Under the pieces are notes generated by a model that was not told the DNA's origin, ran no database searches, and saw only the letters and a program-made list of their open reading frames with translations. Positions 35,654-44,062 of a DNA stretch of 64,000 nucleotides are shown here, piece by piece. Numbering within the stretch: the first letter of the stretch is position 1; the number at the start of each line of letters is the position of its first letter. The stretch is from Bacillota bacterium (GTDB taxonomy: Bacteria > Bacillota > Clostridia > Acetivibrionales > DTU013): contig JAEZYU010000119.1 of assembly GCA_023418915.1 (NCBI GenBank), forward strand, positions 1-64,000. The letters run 5' to 3'. The position numbers and the translations under genes are program-made.

Positions 35654-36598
35654 TTACCAGATTCCGCGTTCGCCAAATTTTTTTGCGAGTGAATTAGCGG
35701 CAAGCAGGAATATTACACAGACGACCGACTGGAACAATCCGACTGCTGCGGTGAGTGAGAACTGCAGACCTCTGATACCCACTCTGTATACATAGGTACT
35801 GATAACATCTGCCACATTCATGACCGATGTGTTCTGCATTGCATATGGCCGGTCAAATTCGATGCCAAGGATGCGTCCCATATTCATTATAAGAAGGACG
35901 ATTATTGTAGAGCGAATTCCCGGCAGGGTAACATGCCATATTTTTCGGAATCTGCCTGCGCCGTCTATTTCAGCAGCTTCATAAAGCTCTGTATTTATGC
36001 CGGTTATTGCAGCCAGATAAATAATGGCATTCCATCCCACTTCCTTCCAAAGCCCAAGTATTACATATGTAAATACCCAGAGCTTTTCTTCGCCAAGAAA
36101 CTCGATTGGTCCGACTCCCAGGTTTGTGAGAAACATATTGATAACACCGGATTTCGGAGCTAAAAGCTGGAATGCTATACCGCTTATTATTATCCAGGAA
36201 AGAAAGTGAGGAAGATAGACGATCGTTTGCGTCACTCGTTTAAAACGTTTGAACACTAATTCGTTCAGTATTATTGCCAGTATGATCGGAGCGGGAAACC
36301 CCACTATAAGGTCGAGAAAATTCAATGAGATCGTATTTCTCAGTGCATACCAGAAGTCCTTAGAGGCGAATGCCTTCTCAAACCATCTGAATCCAGCCCA
36401 ATCAGATTCCCATACACCTTTGAACATGTTATAGTCTTTGAAGGCCATAACAATGTTTGTCATAGGAAGATAACGAAAGATGATGAAAAATACTATAGGG
36501 AGAATCAACATAAGATAGAGTGACCAGGTGCGGCGCAGATAGTTTAAAGACTTTGAAACAGTCCGTGGCGCTTTTTGTGTTACGGTATTGCTGCTCAA
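35654..36598 (-). CDS. Carbohydrate ABC transporter permease (LplB type)
   Basis: 314 aa with six helices (first at about 30-50: LMLILPIVFFIIFRYLPM) and the EAA-loop EAAEIDGAGRFRKIWHVTLPG. It is the MalF-side permease and the first gene of the operon. A GGAGG site precedes its start. An AraC-type regulator is coded divergently 343 bp away and is its likely activator. Confidence 0.92.
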   Translation of the reverse strand: MSSNTVTQKAPRTVSKSLNYLRRTWSLYLMLILPIVFFIIFRYLPMTNIVMAFKDYNMFKGVWESDWAGFRWFEKAFASKDFWYALRNTISLNFLDLIVGFPAPIILAIILNELVFKRFKRVTQTIVYLPHFLSWIIISGIAFQLLAPKSGVINMFLTNLGVGPIEFLGEEKLWVFTYVILGLWKEVGWNAIIYLAAITGINTELYEAAEIDGAGRFRKIWHVTLPGIRSTIIVLLIMNMGRILGIEFDRPYAMQNTSVMNVADVISTYVYRVGIRGLQFSLTAAVGLFQSVVCVIFLLAANSLAKKFGERGIW

Positions 36599-36744
36599 AG
36601 CATATTCCCTCCTTTGGTTGGTTTTAGGCCGTTTTTATTGATTGCATTTATCATATACGTCAGCTGAAAGTTACTGGCGGTAAAAAACATTGCCTTTCGG
36701 GAGATGTCATGGTGTGATACGAAGTACTTTATAGGGTAATTAAT

Positions 36745-36758
36745 GCCGACATATCGGC
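36745..36758. promoter_or_regulatory. Palindrome in the divergent ABC operon / araC promoter region
   Basis: GCCGA-CATA-TCGGC lies in the 343-bp region between the permease and regulator starts. The rest of the region is AT-rich and holds no gene. The palindrome could be an operator; no factor can be named. Confidence 0.3.
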
Positions 36759-36941
36759 GGTTTCTTTGGTAAAATATATATGGAATGAAAAATGATACAA
36801 TGTATTTATTCAAGATTCTATTTAATTTTAACAAATTAGAACAGGCTTACAATTGAGAAAGCTAATAAATTTTGTAATAATCATGGGTATAGATTGTCTT
36901 TTTTTTTAATAAATGATAATATCGAATCAAGGGTGATCAAA

Positions 36942-37751
36942 ATGACCGAACAGGAATTCAACAGCATAGTAGTGGATATGGAATATTACAACCATAGAAT
37001 ATGCACTCCGTCATGGGTGATCGAAGATCGTCAGAATAGCTTTATCGATGTGACTTATGTTGTATCCGGAGAGGCGGAATACACTGTAAATGGTGTTTGT
37101 CACATAGTGCGTGCAGGCGATCTGGTATGTGTTCAGAAAGGCTGTCGTGAGTCTGCATTTGTGAACCCTGACAATCTGATGGACTGCTACAGTGTCAACG
37201 GTGATGTGTTTGATATGACCGGCAGAGAGATCGCACTTCCTTTTGATATAGTGTCGCATATCGGTATTCGACAGGATATAATCGCTCTGTATCAGGAATT
37301 GAATGCGGCATGGCTCCTGCGCGATCCTGGTTATATGGTCAAGTCCAGAGCTATATACATGCTCATTTTGCTTCGATATTATCAATTGATCTGGCACCGC
37401 GGCTATCAGAGCAACTATGACAAGCGTATAAAAAAGGTTCTGCAGCATGTGATCGACCACTACAAGGATTCGCTCTCTGTGGTGAAAATGGCTGAAATGG
37501 TCAATCTGAGCCCTCTATATTTTGGAAACTTCTTTAAAAATGAGACCGGACAGACATTCCGGCAGTACCTTACGCTCATTAGACTCAATCAGGCCGAGAA
37601 CATGCTCAGCAGCGGCATGTACAAGGTGAGTGAGGTTGCAGAGGAATGCGGATTTTCCGATATATTTTATTTTAGTAAGGTATACAAGGAGCACTTTGGT
37701 ATTACTCCGTCTGAGGTTCTGAAAAGCTGGAAGCTTCGAGGCGGGCAATAG
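36942..37751 (+). CDS. AraC-family regulator with cupin-like sensor
   Basis: 269 aa. ATG 36942 follows AAGGGTGA by 7 bases; a frame from 36894 begins at a poor TTG. An N-terminal arm and cupin-like beta-barrel (about 1-140; SGEAEYTVNG) would bind a sugar, and the C-terminal two-HTH AraC domain (about 170-269) has VVKMAEMVNLSPLYFGNFFK and the signature VSEVAEECGFSDIFYFSKVY. Divergent from the carbohydrate ABC operon, so probably its regulator. Confidence 0.9.
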   Translation: MTEQEFNSIVVDMEYYNHRICTPSWVIEDRQNSFIDVTYVVSGEAEYTVNGVCHIVRAGDLVCVQKGCRESAFVNPDNLMDCYSVNGDVFDMTGREIALPFDIVSHIGIRQDIIALYQELNAAWLLRDPGYMVKSRAIYMLILLRYYQLIWHRGYQSNYDKRIKKVLQHVIDHYKDSLSVVKMAEMVNLSPLYFGNFFKNETGQTFRQYLTLIRLNQAENMLSSGMYKVSEVAEECGFSDIFYFSKVYKEHFGITPSEVLKSWKLRGGQ

Positions 37752-37754
37752 GAT

Positions 37755-37801
37755 GAACGATGCGCGTTTCAACGAGGTGGGGGACATAATTCGCCTCGTT
37801 A
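37755..37801. repeat. Hairpin with a variant GAACGATGCG core between convergent genes
   Basis: GAACGATGCG at 37755 is followed by AACGAGG (37771), which pairs with CCTCGTT (37794-37800), then ATAAAA. It resembles the start of the dispersed element but diverges afterwards. The right arm overlaps the stop codon of the nucleotidyltransferase gene. Confidence 0.45.
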
Positions 37802-38569
37802 TAAAACTGATTCGTAGCAACCAAGGTCAACGTCAAGCATAAGATAAGAAGGCCATTGGGTACCTGATACGCCCCAGTTAGTAAATTTTGAGACGGCAGA
37901 GACAAATTCCTCCACATCCTCGGGTAATCTTTTATCTAAAATCCTTTCAATCAGGTCCATCATATTTACTGGTTTTTCTTTGGCTGTTTCCAGTATTCTG
38001 AGGTACCATTTGTGGTAAGGGAACAAAAGCTCATTATATGCCAGTATTGCACGGCCTCCATACAAAACAAGATTACTTATCGCATAATTGATAAGGTAAG
38101 GATTGTTTTTGTTTCTTCCTTCATTGTAGAACCAGTTCCATTCATGCATATGGGCATAGAATCTCCTCATCCTGACTTCTCTGTACTGCTTCGGATACTG
38201 TGCAGCCTCTCGGATCAAAGCCTCAAGGCCATCTATCCTCGAGAAGGCAACCCAGCAGTCCCTAAAGGCGAATCTGGCAGGTTCGCCGCCGGATCGTATG
38301 ACTTCCTCTATAAAATCAGTGCTGATATATTTGCCGTCAACATAGCCCTTTTCATATGTACAGCTTTCCCTTTCATAATATAAAGCCTCGTTGCTGCGGC
38401 ATCTTCTTTCATATTCCTCCTGAGAGACAACTATCATGATATCTACATCCGAATCCTCTCTTGCGAAGCCGTGGGCGATCGAACCGGCAATTATGAGAGC
38501 CAGGATGCTTTGGTCAGCTTTTAGCTTTTCGATGACGTTGTTAATGGTGTCGCGGTGATGCTTGTACAT
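37799..38569 (-). CDS. Nucleotidyltransferase-domain protein
   Basis: 256 aa from ATG 38569, which has GAGGAGG upstream; the frame to 38611 adds 14 residues without a site. The polymerase-beta-like motif GSIAHGFAREDSDVD holds Gly29-Ser30 and Asp41/Asp43, which bind metal and nucleotide. A helical C-terminal part (about 130-250) resembles the substrate-binding half of aminoglycoside nucleotidyltransferases and related proteins. The substrate is unknown. Isolated gene. Confidence 0.82.
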   Translation of the reverse strand: MYKHHRDTINNVIEKLKADQSILALIIAGSIAHGFAREDSDVDIMIVVSQEEYERRCRSNEALYYERESCTYEKGYVDGKYISTDFIEEVIRSGGEPARFAFRDCWVAFSRIDGLEALIREAAQYPKQYREVRMRRFYAHMHEWNWFYNEGRNKNNPYLINYAISNLVLYGGRAILAYNELLFPYHKWYLRILETAKEKPVNMMDLIERILDKRLPEDVEEFVSAVSKFTNWGVSGTQWPSYLMLDVDLGCYESVL

Positions 38570-38859
38570 ATGTTTTGCCTCCTCATGTTTGATGAAATGT
38601 CCGCAATACATTTGATATGAATTTTATCTATATTATATTCCACTGAGGCAAGGATATCAATGTATATGATGAGTGCTTTTTGCTGACGGATAATGAAATA
38701 ACGATCTTGTTTGTTCTCTTGTATATATCATGTGAATGGTTTAAAATTTGATTAAGGAGCTGCTCTAAGTGAGAAATAATGTAATTTTGGGTAAGGACGG
38801 TACAATAAAAAAGTATTATAAACAGGGTTGGACTGAGTACATAAAAAGGGGGACTATAA

Positions 38860-40254
38860 ATGAAAAAGAGCAAGATCATGGTTTTCATTGCATGCCTGCT
38901 TGTTTTGCTGCTTATGACAAGTATGCTGACCGGATGCGGTAATCAGACAAATGAGAAGGATATCCCGTCTGCAGATGAAACACCGGCAGTGGATGTACCG
39001 GCATCTGAATCTGATCCGACAAAAGATGGAGATCCGTCTGCCCAGGAAAACGAGTCTTCCCAGACTGAGGGGACGCAGACTGACAGTGGAAACGTCGGAG
39101 ATGCCGGAGCGCCTTCGGAAACGGGTACTCCACTAGAAGCTGAGGATGACAACAATATCCCTGTCATCGATATCGAAAGGAATGATATTCCTCAGAACGC
39201 TGCTCTTGATTTTGTGAACGACATGAAAATAGGATGGAATCTTGGAAACACATTTGATGCTATCGACTGTAACTGGCTGTCTGATGAACTGGCATATGAG
39301 TCAGCGTGGGTCAGAGTCAAGACAACCGACCCGATGATCAAGCTCGTAAAGGAGGCCGGTTTCAACACGATCAGGATCCCGGTATCGTGGCATAACCATG
39401 TATCGGGCGATGATCACCAGATCAGTGAGCCTTGGCTGAACAGAGTCAAGGAGGTCGTGGATTATGCGATTAGCAGGGACATGTATGTAATATTAAATAT
39501 CCACCATGATATGAGTGACAAATTCATTTACCCTACAAGCCAATACATTGATCAGTCAGATCACTATGTCAGGAGCATCTGGACGCAGGTGGCAAAACGT
39601 TTCGCTGATTATGACGACCACTTGATATTCGAATCTATGAACGAGCCCAGAATGGTAGGCCATAAAAATGAGTGGTGGATTGACCCAAATGATAAGGATT
39701 GTAAAGATGCTATAAACAGCATTAATGTCTTGAATCAGACATTTGTCGATACAGTTCGCACTTCAGGCGGGAACAATGAGCAGCGCTATCTTATGGTGCC
39801 GGGATATGCCGCTTCGTATAGCGGTGCATTGGATCCGGGGTTCAAGCTTCCGACCGACACAGTACCAGATAAGCTTATTGTATCTGTCCATGCATATACT
39901 CCGTACAATTTTGCACTGGAGGCAGGAGGCGTTAGCACCTTTGATGTGGATAAACATGCCAGCGTCCAGGAAATTGATTATTTTATGACCGAGCTCTACA
40001 ACAATTTTGTCTCAAATAGTATACCGGTTGTGATCGGTGAGTTTGGCGCAAGAAATAAAAAGAACAATCTGCAGGACAGGGTCAATTTTTCCGCATATTA
40101 TATTGCAGCTGCAAAGGCCAGGGGCATCACCTGTGTATGGTGGGACAACAACGACTTTACGGGCGACGGTGAGTTGTTTGGCCTTTTTGACAGGAGCGCT
40201 TACAGATGGAAATACCCCGAGATCGTTGATGCGCTGATGAAGTATGCTCAGTGA
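38860..40254 (+). CDS. GH5 endoglucanase, lipoprotein
   Basis: 464 aa. Signal peptide with lipobox LTGC (Cys26), a 75-residue acidic Ser/Thr/Glu/Asp-rich linker, then a GH5 catalytic domain (about 115-464). Seen: KIGWNLGNTFDA, typical of GH5 cellulases; acid/base Glu262 in FESMNEPR; nucleophile Glu394 in VVIGEFGARN. It would cut beta-1,4-glucan or related glucans while anchored to the membrane outside. No dockerin or cellulose-binding module is present, so it is not a classic cellulosome part. Confidence 0.92.
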   Translation: MKKSKIMVFIACLLVLLLMTSMLTGCGNQTNEKDIPSADETPAVDVPASESDPTKDGDPSAQENESSQTEGTQTDSGNVGDAGAPSETGTPLEAEDDNNIPVIDIERNDIPQNAALDFVNDMKIGWNLGNTFDAIDCNWLSDELAYESAWVRVKTTDPMIKLVKEAGFNTIRIPVSWHNHVSGDDHQISEPWLNRVKEVVDYAISRDMYVILNIHHDMSDKFIYPTSQYIDQSDHYVRSIWTQVAKRFADYDDHLIFESMNEPRMVGHKNEWWIDPNDKDCKDAINSINVLNQTFVDTVRTSGGNNEQRYLMVPGYAASYSGALDPGFKLPTDTVPDKLIVSVHAYTPYNFALEAGGVSTFDVDKHASVQEIDYFMTELYNNFVSNSIPVVIGEFGARNKKNNLQDRVNFSAYYIAAAKARGITCVWWDNNDFTGDGELFGLFDRSAYRWKYPEIVDALMKYAQ

Positions 40255-40275
40255 TATCCCCTGCAAGGGGATATC
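40253..40275 (+). terminator. Hairpin at the cellulase stop
   Basis: GATATCCCCT and AGGGGATATC form a 10-bp stem around a three-base loop, overlapping the stop codon. No strong T run follows, so termination is only likely. Confidence 0.5.
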
Positions 40276-40378
40276 CTTCTAATAAAGATTGAAGGTGCCT
40301 GCTTGACAACAAATTACGGCATCAAATGTAGGGCGGCTCCTGGTGATAAGGTATATGATTGATTCCGGAGGTGAGAGA

Positions 40379-41248
40379 ATGGATTGGGTGAAGCAGTTGA
40401 ATGAATCTATCAGCTACATAGAGGAAAACCTCGATGGTAAAATATCATATGAAACCATATCAAAAATCGCAATGTGCTCCGTTTATAATTTTCAAAGAAT
40501 GTTCTCATATATTGCGGATACACCGCTGTCAGAATATATTCGGAACAGGCGTTTGACAATGGCGGCGTTTGATTTGCTCAACAGTGATCTTAGGATTATT
40601 GATATTTCGGCTAAGTATGGGTATGAGTCACAGGATGCATTTTCCCGGGCATTCAGGAATTTTCACGGAGTATTGCCCTCTGCTGTTAGAAATGATACTG
40701 TTCAGCTGAGATCCTGCCCCAGGCTCTCCTTCCAAATAACAGTAAAGGGAGAGAATCATATGAATTATCAAATCGAGCAATGGCCTGCATTCAAGGTGAT
40801 GGGAGTATTTTGCAGGGTCAGCACTGCTAAGGCATTTGAAATTGTTCCGACCCTGTGGGAAAAGGCATGGAAGGACGGTACGATGCAAAGGTTTTTTGAG
40901 AATTTTCCAGACAACAGACCGGCGGGAATTCTGGGCATCGCAACAGGCGGACAGAAGGGACACGAAGAAGAAATGGACTATATTATTGGTGTGACCAATT
41001 ACGTTGATGCTCCGGACTGTACCCATGTTCCTGTTTTGGAAGGTATGAAGGAGGTCGGTTATCCAGCTGCAACCTGGGCTGTATTTGAAGCAAATGGAAA
41101 ACTGCCGGATGCAGTACAGAATATATATAAGCAATTCTATACGGAGTGGCTTCCTAATTCGGGATATGGGCTTGCCGACCTTCCGGTGATCGAATGCTAT
41201 CTCCAGAACGATCGCCAGGAAGTTTGGGTCGCAATTGAGAAGAAATAA
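40379..41248 (+). CDS. AraC-family regulator with GyrI-like effector domain
   Basis: 289 aa from ATG 40379 (GGAGGTGAGAG upstream). The AraC DNA-binding domain comes first (about 1-105; ETISKIAMCSVYNFQRMFSY and SAKYGYESQDAFSRAFRNFH), then a GyrI/Rob-like ligand-binding domain (about 125-289; AFKVMGVFCRVSTAK, WAVFEANGKLPDAVQNIYK). This order is typical of Rob/TipA-like multidrug or stress regulators. A terminator follows. Targets unknown. Confidence 0.9.
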   Translation: MDWVKQLNESISYIEENLDGKISYETISKIAMCSVYNFQRMFSYIADTPLSEYIRNRRLTMAAFDLLNSDLRIIDISAKYGYESQDAFSRAFRNFHGVLPSAVRNDTVQLRSCPRLSFQITVKGENHMNYQIEQWPAFKVMGVFCRVSTAKAFEIVPTLWEKAWKDGTMQRFFENFPDNRPAGILGIATGGQKGHEEEMDYIIGVTNYVDAPDCTHVPVLEGMKEVGYPAATWAVFEANGKLPDAVQNIYKQFYTEWLPNSGYGLADLPVIECYLQNDRQEVWVAIEKK

Positions 41249-41271
41249 ACAAACTGATGATTCAGGCTAAA

Positions 41272-41298
41272 GGGCTGCTGATATTAGCAGCCCTTTTT
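41272..41298 (+). terminator. Terminator used as intron target
   Basis: GGGCTGCT pairs with AGCAGCCC and TTTTT follows. A group II intron 5' end begins 11 bases past the stem. Confidence 0.85.
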
Positions 41299-41304
41299 AT
41301 TAGG

Positions 41305-41365
41305 GTGTACCCGGCATGGGCGCAATCTAACTGGTGAAAGTCCCGAACTGGCCTCCTGCCCGATT
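41305..41365 (+). mobile_element. 5' stub of a class C group II intron
   Basis: The stretch starts GTGTACCCGGCATGGGCGCA and contains GGTGAAAGTCCCGAACTGG, the hallmark 5' end of bacterial group II introns (GTGCGCCC..., GGTGAAAGTCCC). Only about 60 bp of domain I remain; there is no reverse transcriptase or domain V. Class C introns insert directly behind terminator hairpins, as here. A second stub lies at 51726. Confidence 0.7.
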
Positions 41366-41384
41366 GGAGATTGAATAAAAAAGT

Positions 41385-41398
41385 GTTACCGTGGTAAC
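41385..41398. promoter_or_regulatory. Perfect 14-bp palindrome before the Crp-family pseudogene
   Basis: GTTACCGTGGTAAC is fully symmetric and lies 18 bp before the start. Size and symmetry fit a Crp/Fnr-type operator, possibly autoregulatory. No experimental site is known to me for this gene. Confidence 0.45.
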
Positions 41399-41415
41399 TA
41401 ATCGGGGTAAAAGAT

Positions 41416-41971
41416 ATGCGTATTTCAAATTATATAGATGCTATGTTAAGCACTAAGCTTTTCGGCAGCTTTCCTAAAGAGGATCTGAGCCGGCTGTTCA
41501 GTTCATCCGGCTGCAGCCTGAAAAAATATGACAGGAGGCAGATAGTTCATATTCGAAATGAAGTGTCTGCTTTTTTCCGACAGCAACCTGTACCCCATGA
41601 CTGTCGTTTCAGAAGCAAAAACAGTCGTATTGCATATTTACGGGGATTTCGTACTGAGGCTGTGCCAAATAAGCATGGAATTTACATCCGGACTTTTAAG
41701 AGAGATATCAAACAAAGCGCTGGTTTTGTCTGAAACGATAGATACAATATCATTGAAAACAATAAGACAGAGAATAATCAATTTTCTGAAGTATGAAGGT
41801 CATATACAAAAGAGCAGAGTGATCAGGATCGGCATGACGAAGAAGGAACTTGCTGAAAGGCTGGGAATACAAAGGACTTCGCTCAGCAGAGAATTATGCA
41901 AGATGAGAAGTGATGGTTTGATAGAATACAATGCAAAAACCATTACAATAAAGCAGCCTTTTGAAACATAA
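41416..41971 (+). pseudogene. Crp/Fnr-family regulator, deleted and frameshifted
   Basis: The first frame (from ATG 41416) gives the N-terminal part (LFGSFPKEDLSRLFSSSGCS, then QIVHIRNE). Near 41560 the coherent sequence moves to another frame: LFSDSNLYPMTVVSEAKTVV and the C-terminal helix-turn-helix (MTKKELAERLGIQRTSLSRE). About 40 residues of the cyclic-nucleotide-binding beta-roll are missing. Neither frame alone codes a working regulator. A truncated DNA-binding protein could still start at 41558. Confidence 0.72.
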
Positions 41972-42016
41972 AGTAAAGAAGATGTCGTATGATCAATATG
42001 TGAAAGGATGTTAGCC

Positions 42017-42973
42017 ATGTGGATTTTATTTGCGTTTTGCTCAGCAATATTTGCGGGACTGACTGCTATCTTATCAAAAATCGGCATTAAGAACACCGAT
42101 TCTAATGTGGCAACAGCGCTAAGAACGATCGTAGTGCTGGTATTTTCGTGGCTCATGGTTTTTGTCGTCGGGTCTCAGACGACCATTTGGCAAATCACCG
42201 GCTATACACTATTGTTCCTGGTGCTGTCCGGGCTTGCGACAGGCGCATCGTGGCTTTGCTACTTCAAGGCGCTTCAGATAGGAGATGTCAACAAGGTCAC
42301 ACCCATCGATAAATCAAGTACGGTGCTGACTATGATAATGGCCTTCATTTTTTTGGGGGAGGAGATAACAGTCATAAAAATGGCTGCTATAGTACTGATT
42401 GGTGCGGGTACATATCTGATGATACAGAAAAGAAAACAAATGAATGCAGCTCAGGCCAAGGCTCAAGCCCAAGCCAAAGCTCCGAAAACTGATCCGGAAG
42501 CCGATTCAGAAACTACCCCGAACACTGATTCAAAAACCAGTTCAAAATCAAGCGGGTACATTTGGCTTATCTATGCCGCCGGTGCTGCTGTGTTTGCGTC
42601 TTTGACGTCCATACTTGGGAAAATCGGTATAGAAGGTGTCGAATCAAATCTTGGGACCGCTATCAGAACTATTGTTGTTTTAATTATGGCATGGCTGGTC
42701 GTTTTTATAACAAAGAAACAGCACACTATCCGAAATATCGATGCAAAGAGCATGATATTTCTTGTCCTGTCGGGCTTTGCCACCGGGGGATCCTGGTTGT
42801 GCTACTACAGAGCGCTGCAGGACGGACCGGCCAGCATAGTTGTGCCGATAGACAAAATGAGCATTGTTGTGACCATAGCATTTTCATATTTTTTCCTAAA
42901 AGAAAAACTAACAATGAAATCATTAGCGGGACTGGTTTTGATTACTGTGGGTACATTATCGTTATTGATCTGA
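42017..42973 (+). CDS. EamA/DMT-family transporter, two-domain
   Basis: 318 aa from ATG 42017 (AAAGG 9 bases upstream). Two homologous EamA halves, each with five helices (compare FAGLTAILSKIGIKNTDSNV with FASLTSILGKIGIEGVESNL), joined by an Ala/Gln/Lys then Thr/Ser/Asp-rich cytoplasmic linker (about 140-180). Drug/metabolite superfamily; substrate unknown. A strong hairpin follows. The internal similarity of the halves is unusually high, suggesting a recent or conserved duplication. Confidence 0.9.
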   Translation: MWILFAFCSAIFAGLTAILSKIGIKNTDSNVATALRTIVVLVFSWLMVFVVGSQTTIWQITGYTLLFLVLSGLATGASWLCYFKALQIGDVNKVTPIDKSSTVLTMIMAFIFLGEEITVIKMAAIVLIGAGTYLMIQKRKQMNAAQAKAQAQAKAPKTDPEADSETTPNTDSKTSSKSSGYIWLIYAAGAAVFASLTSILGKIGIEGVESNLGTAIRTIVVLIMAWLVVFITKKQHTIRNIDAKSMIFLVLSGFATGGSWLCYYRALQDGPASIVVPIDKMSIVVTIAFSYFFLKEKLTMKSLAGLVLITVGTLSLLI

Positions 42974-42977
42974 CAGG

Positions 42978-43019
42978 TGCTAAGGAAATTGAGAAAAGCT
43001 TTTCTCAGTTCCCTTAGCA
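42978..43019 (+). terminator. Long hairpin after the EamA gene
   Basis: TGCTAAGG...CCTTAGCA encloses GAGAAAAG/CTTTTCTC. The double stem lies 5 bp past the stop codon; no T run follows, so it may end transcription or protect the mRNA. Confidence 0.55.
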
Positions 43020-43082
43020 TGAGATGTGTATTAGCGATGGGCAGATGGATTTACCCTTAACTCTGCAAAATGTCGGGACTAA

Positions 43083-43709
43083 TCAATGATGGTGTTCTGC
43101 AGCCTCGGCGTCTGCTTTTGTCTGATGGACTGTGCCGTGCGGATGCTCGGGCGGAGCGTATATCGAATACAGCTTTATTGGCTTGTAACCTGTATTTATC
43201 AGGTTGTGCCATTTGCCGGCAGGTATTACAACAATGTAATCATCACTTACGTTTCGCTGAAAATCCAGTTTATCTTTGTTGTCGCCCATCATTACGATTC
43301 CCCGGCCCTCCTCAATGCGAATGAACTGATCGAGCTCAGTATGCATTTCCAATCCTATATCTTCGCCTGGATTTATGCTCATAAGCGTGATCTGCAGATG
43401 CGTACCGGTCCATAAGGCGGTGCGGAAGGTATCGTTTTGAACTGTTGCATTTTCTATATCGGTAACAAATGGTGCCGGCCCATAATCACGTATTACTATC
43501 GGTGCTTTTTCGTATTTTTCCCCGGCTTTCATAGCTGGATTTTGTGAATAACAGGGGCACGGCTGGTATTGGTACGGATATTGATATTGCTGCATCCCAT
43601 AAACTCCGTATGTATTATCAGGGCTATACGCAGGTATATTGTTATAGTAGGGTGACAGATATGCATTATTTAAACTATATGGGTTATACATATTGTACAT
43701 ATTATTCAT
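43083..43709 (-). CDS. Cupin-domain protein with Tyr/Asn-rich N-terminus
   Basis: 208 aa from ATG 43709 (GGGAAGG upstream). The first 75 residues are rich in Tyr, Asn, Pro and Gln (MYNMYNPYSLNN, QQYQYPYQYQPCPC), like spore-coat or low-complexity surface proteins. The remainder is a single cupin (ISLxxHTELDQFIRIEEGRG-type metal motif: EMHTELDQFIRIE; then IPAGKWHNLINTG) ending in a His-rich tail. Such cupins occur in Clostridia as possible spore or stress proteins. Function unknown. Confidence 0.8.
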   Translation of the reverse strand: MNNMYNMYNPYSLNNAYLSPYYNNIPAYSPDNTYGVYGMQQYQYPYQYQPCPCYSQNPAMKAGEKYEKAPIVIRDYGPAPFVTDIENATVQNDTFRTALWTGTHLQITLMSINPGEDIGLEMHTELDQFIRIEEGRGIVMMGDNKDKLDFQRNVSDDYIVVIPAGKWHNLINTGYKPIKLYSIYAPPEHPHGTVHQTKADAEAAEHHH

Positions 43710-44062
43710 AGCCTTCCCATCCTTTCTTTGACTATGTTCCATATTATGCATTATGTAAAGGGATTGTGCAGTATCAATGTAAGTAAATGTCACAGAGCTA
43801 TGATTTGGATAAACTGCCTGCCTTTATATCAGAATTGAAAAATCAATAAAAACGCAGGCAGTCATTGAATTCACCTAATAATGCTGGCATAATATTGACT
43901 GTGAAAGAGGCAGCTTTAGGAAAACTGGCGGGAATCCTATATATCGGCATGGATTTTACGTCAGCTGCAAGAAATTTCCTGCCTCTGTTCTGCATTGCTC
44001 ACTTTGGTGAGATCGAAGGCGGGCAGGATCACGTCAAATACAAATGGGTAAGGAGAACTTAT

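Noticed and set aside
43865..44062. N-terminal extension of the GH43 beta-xylosidase
   Set aside because: The residues are hydrophobic and unrelated to the family, while ATG 44063 has AAGGAG and gives the standard start.
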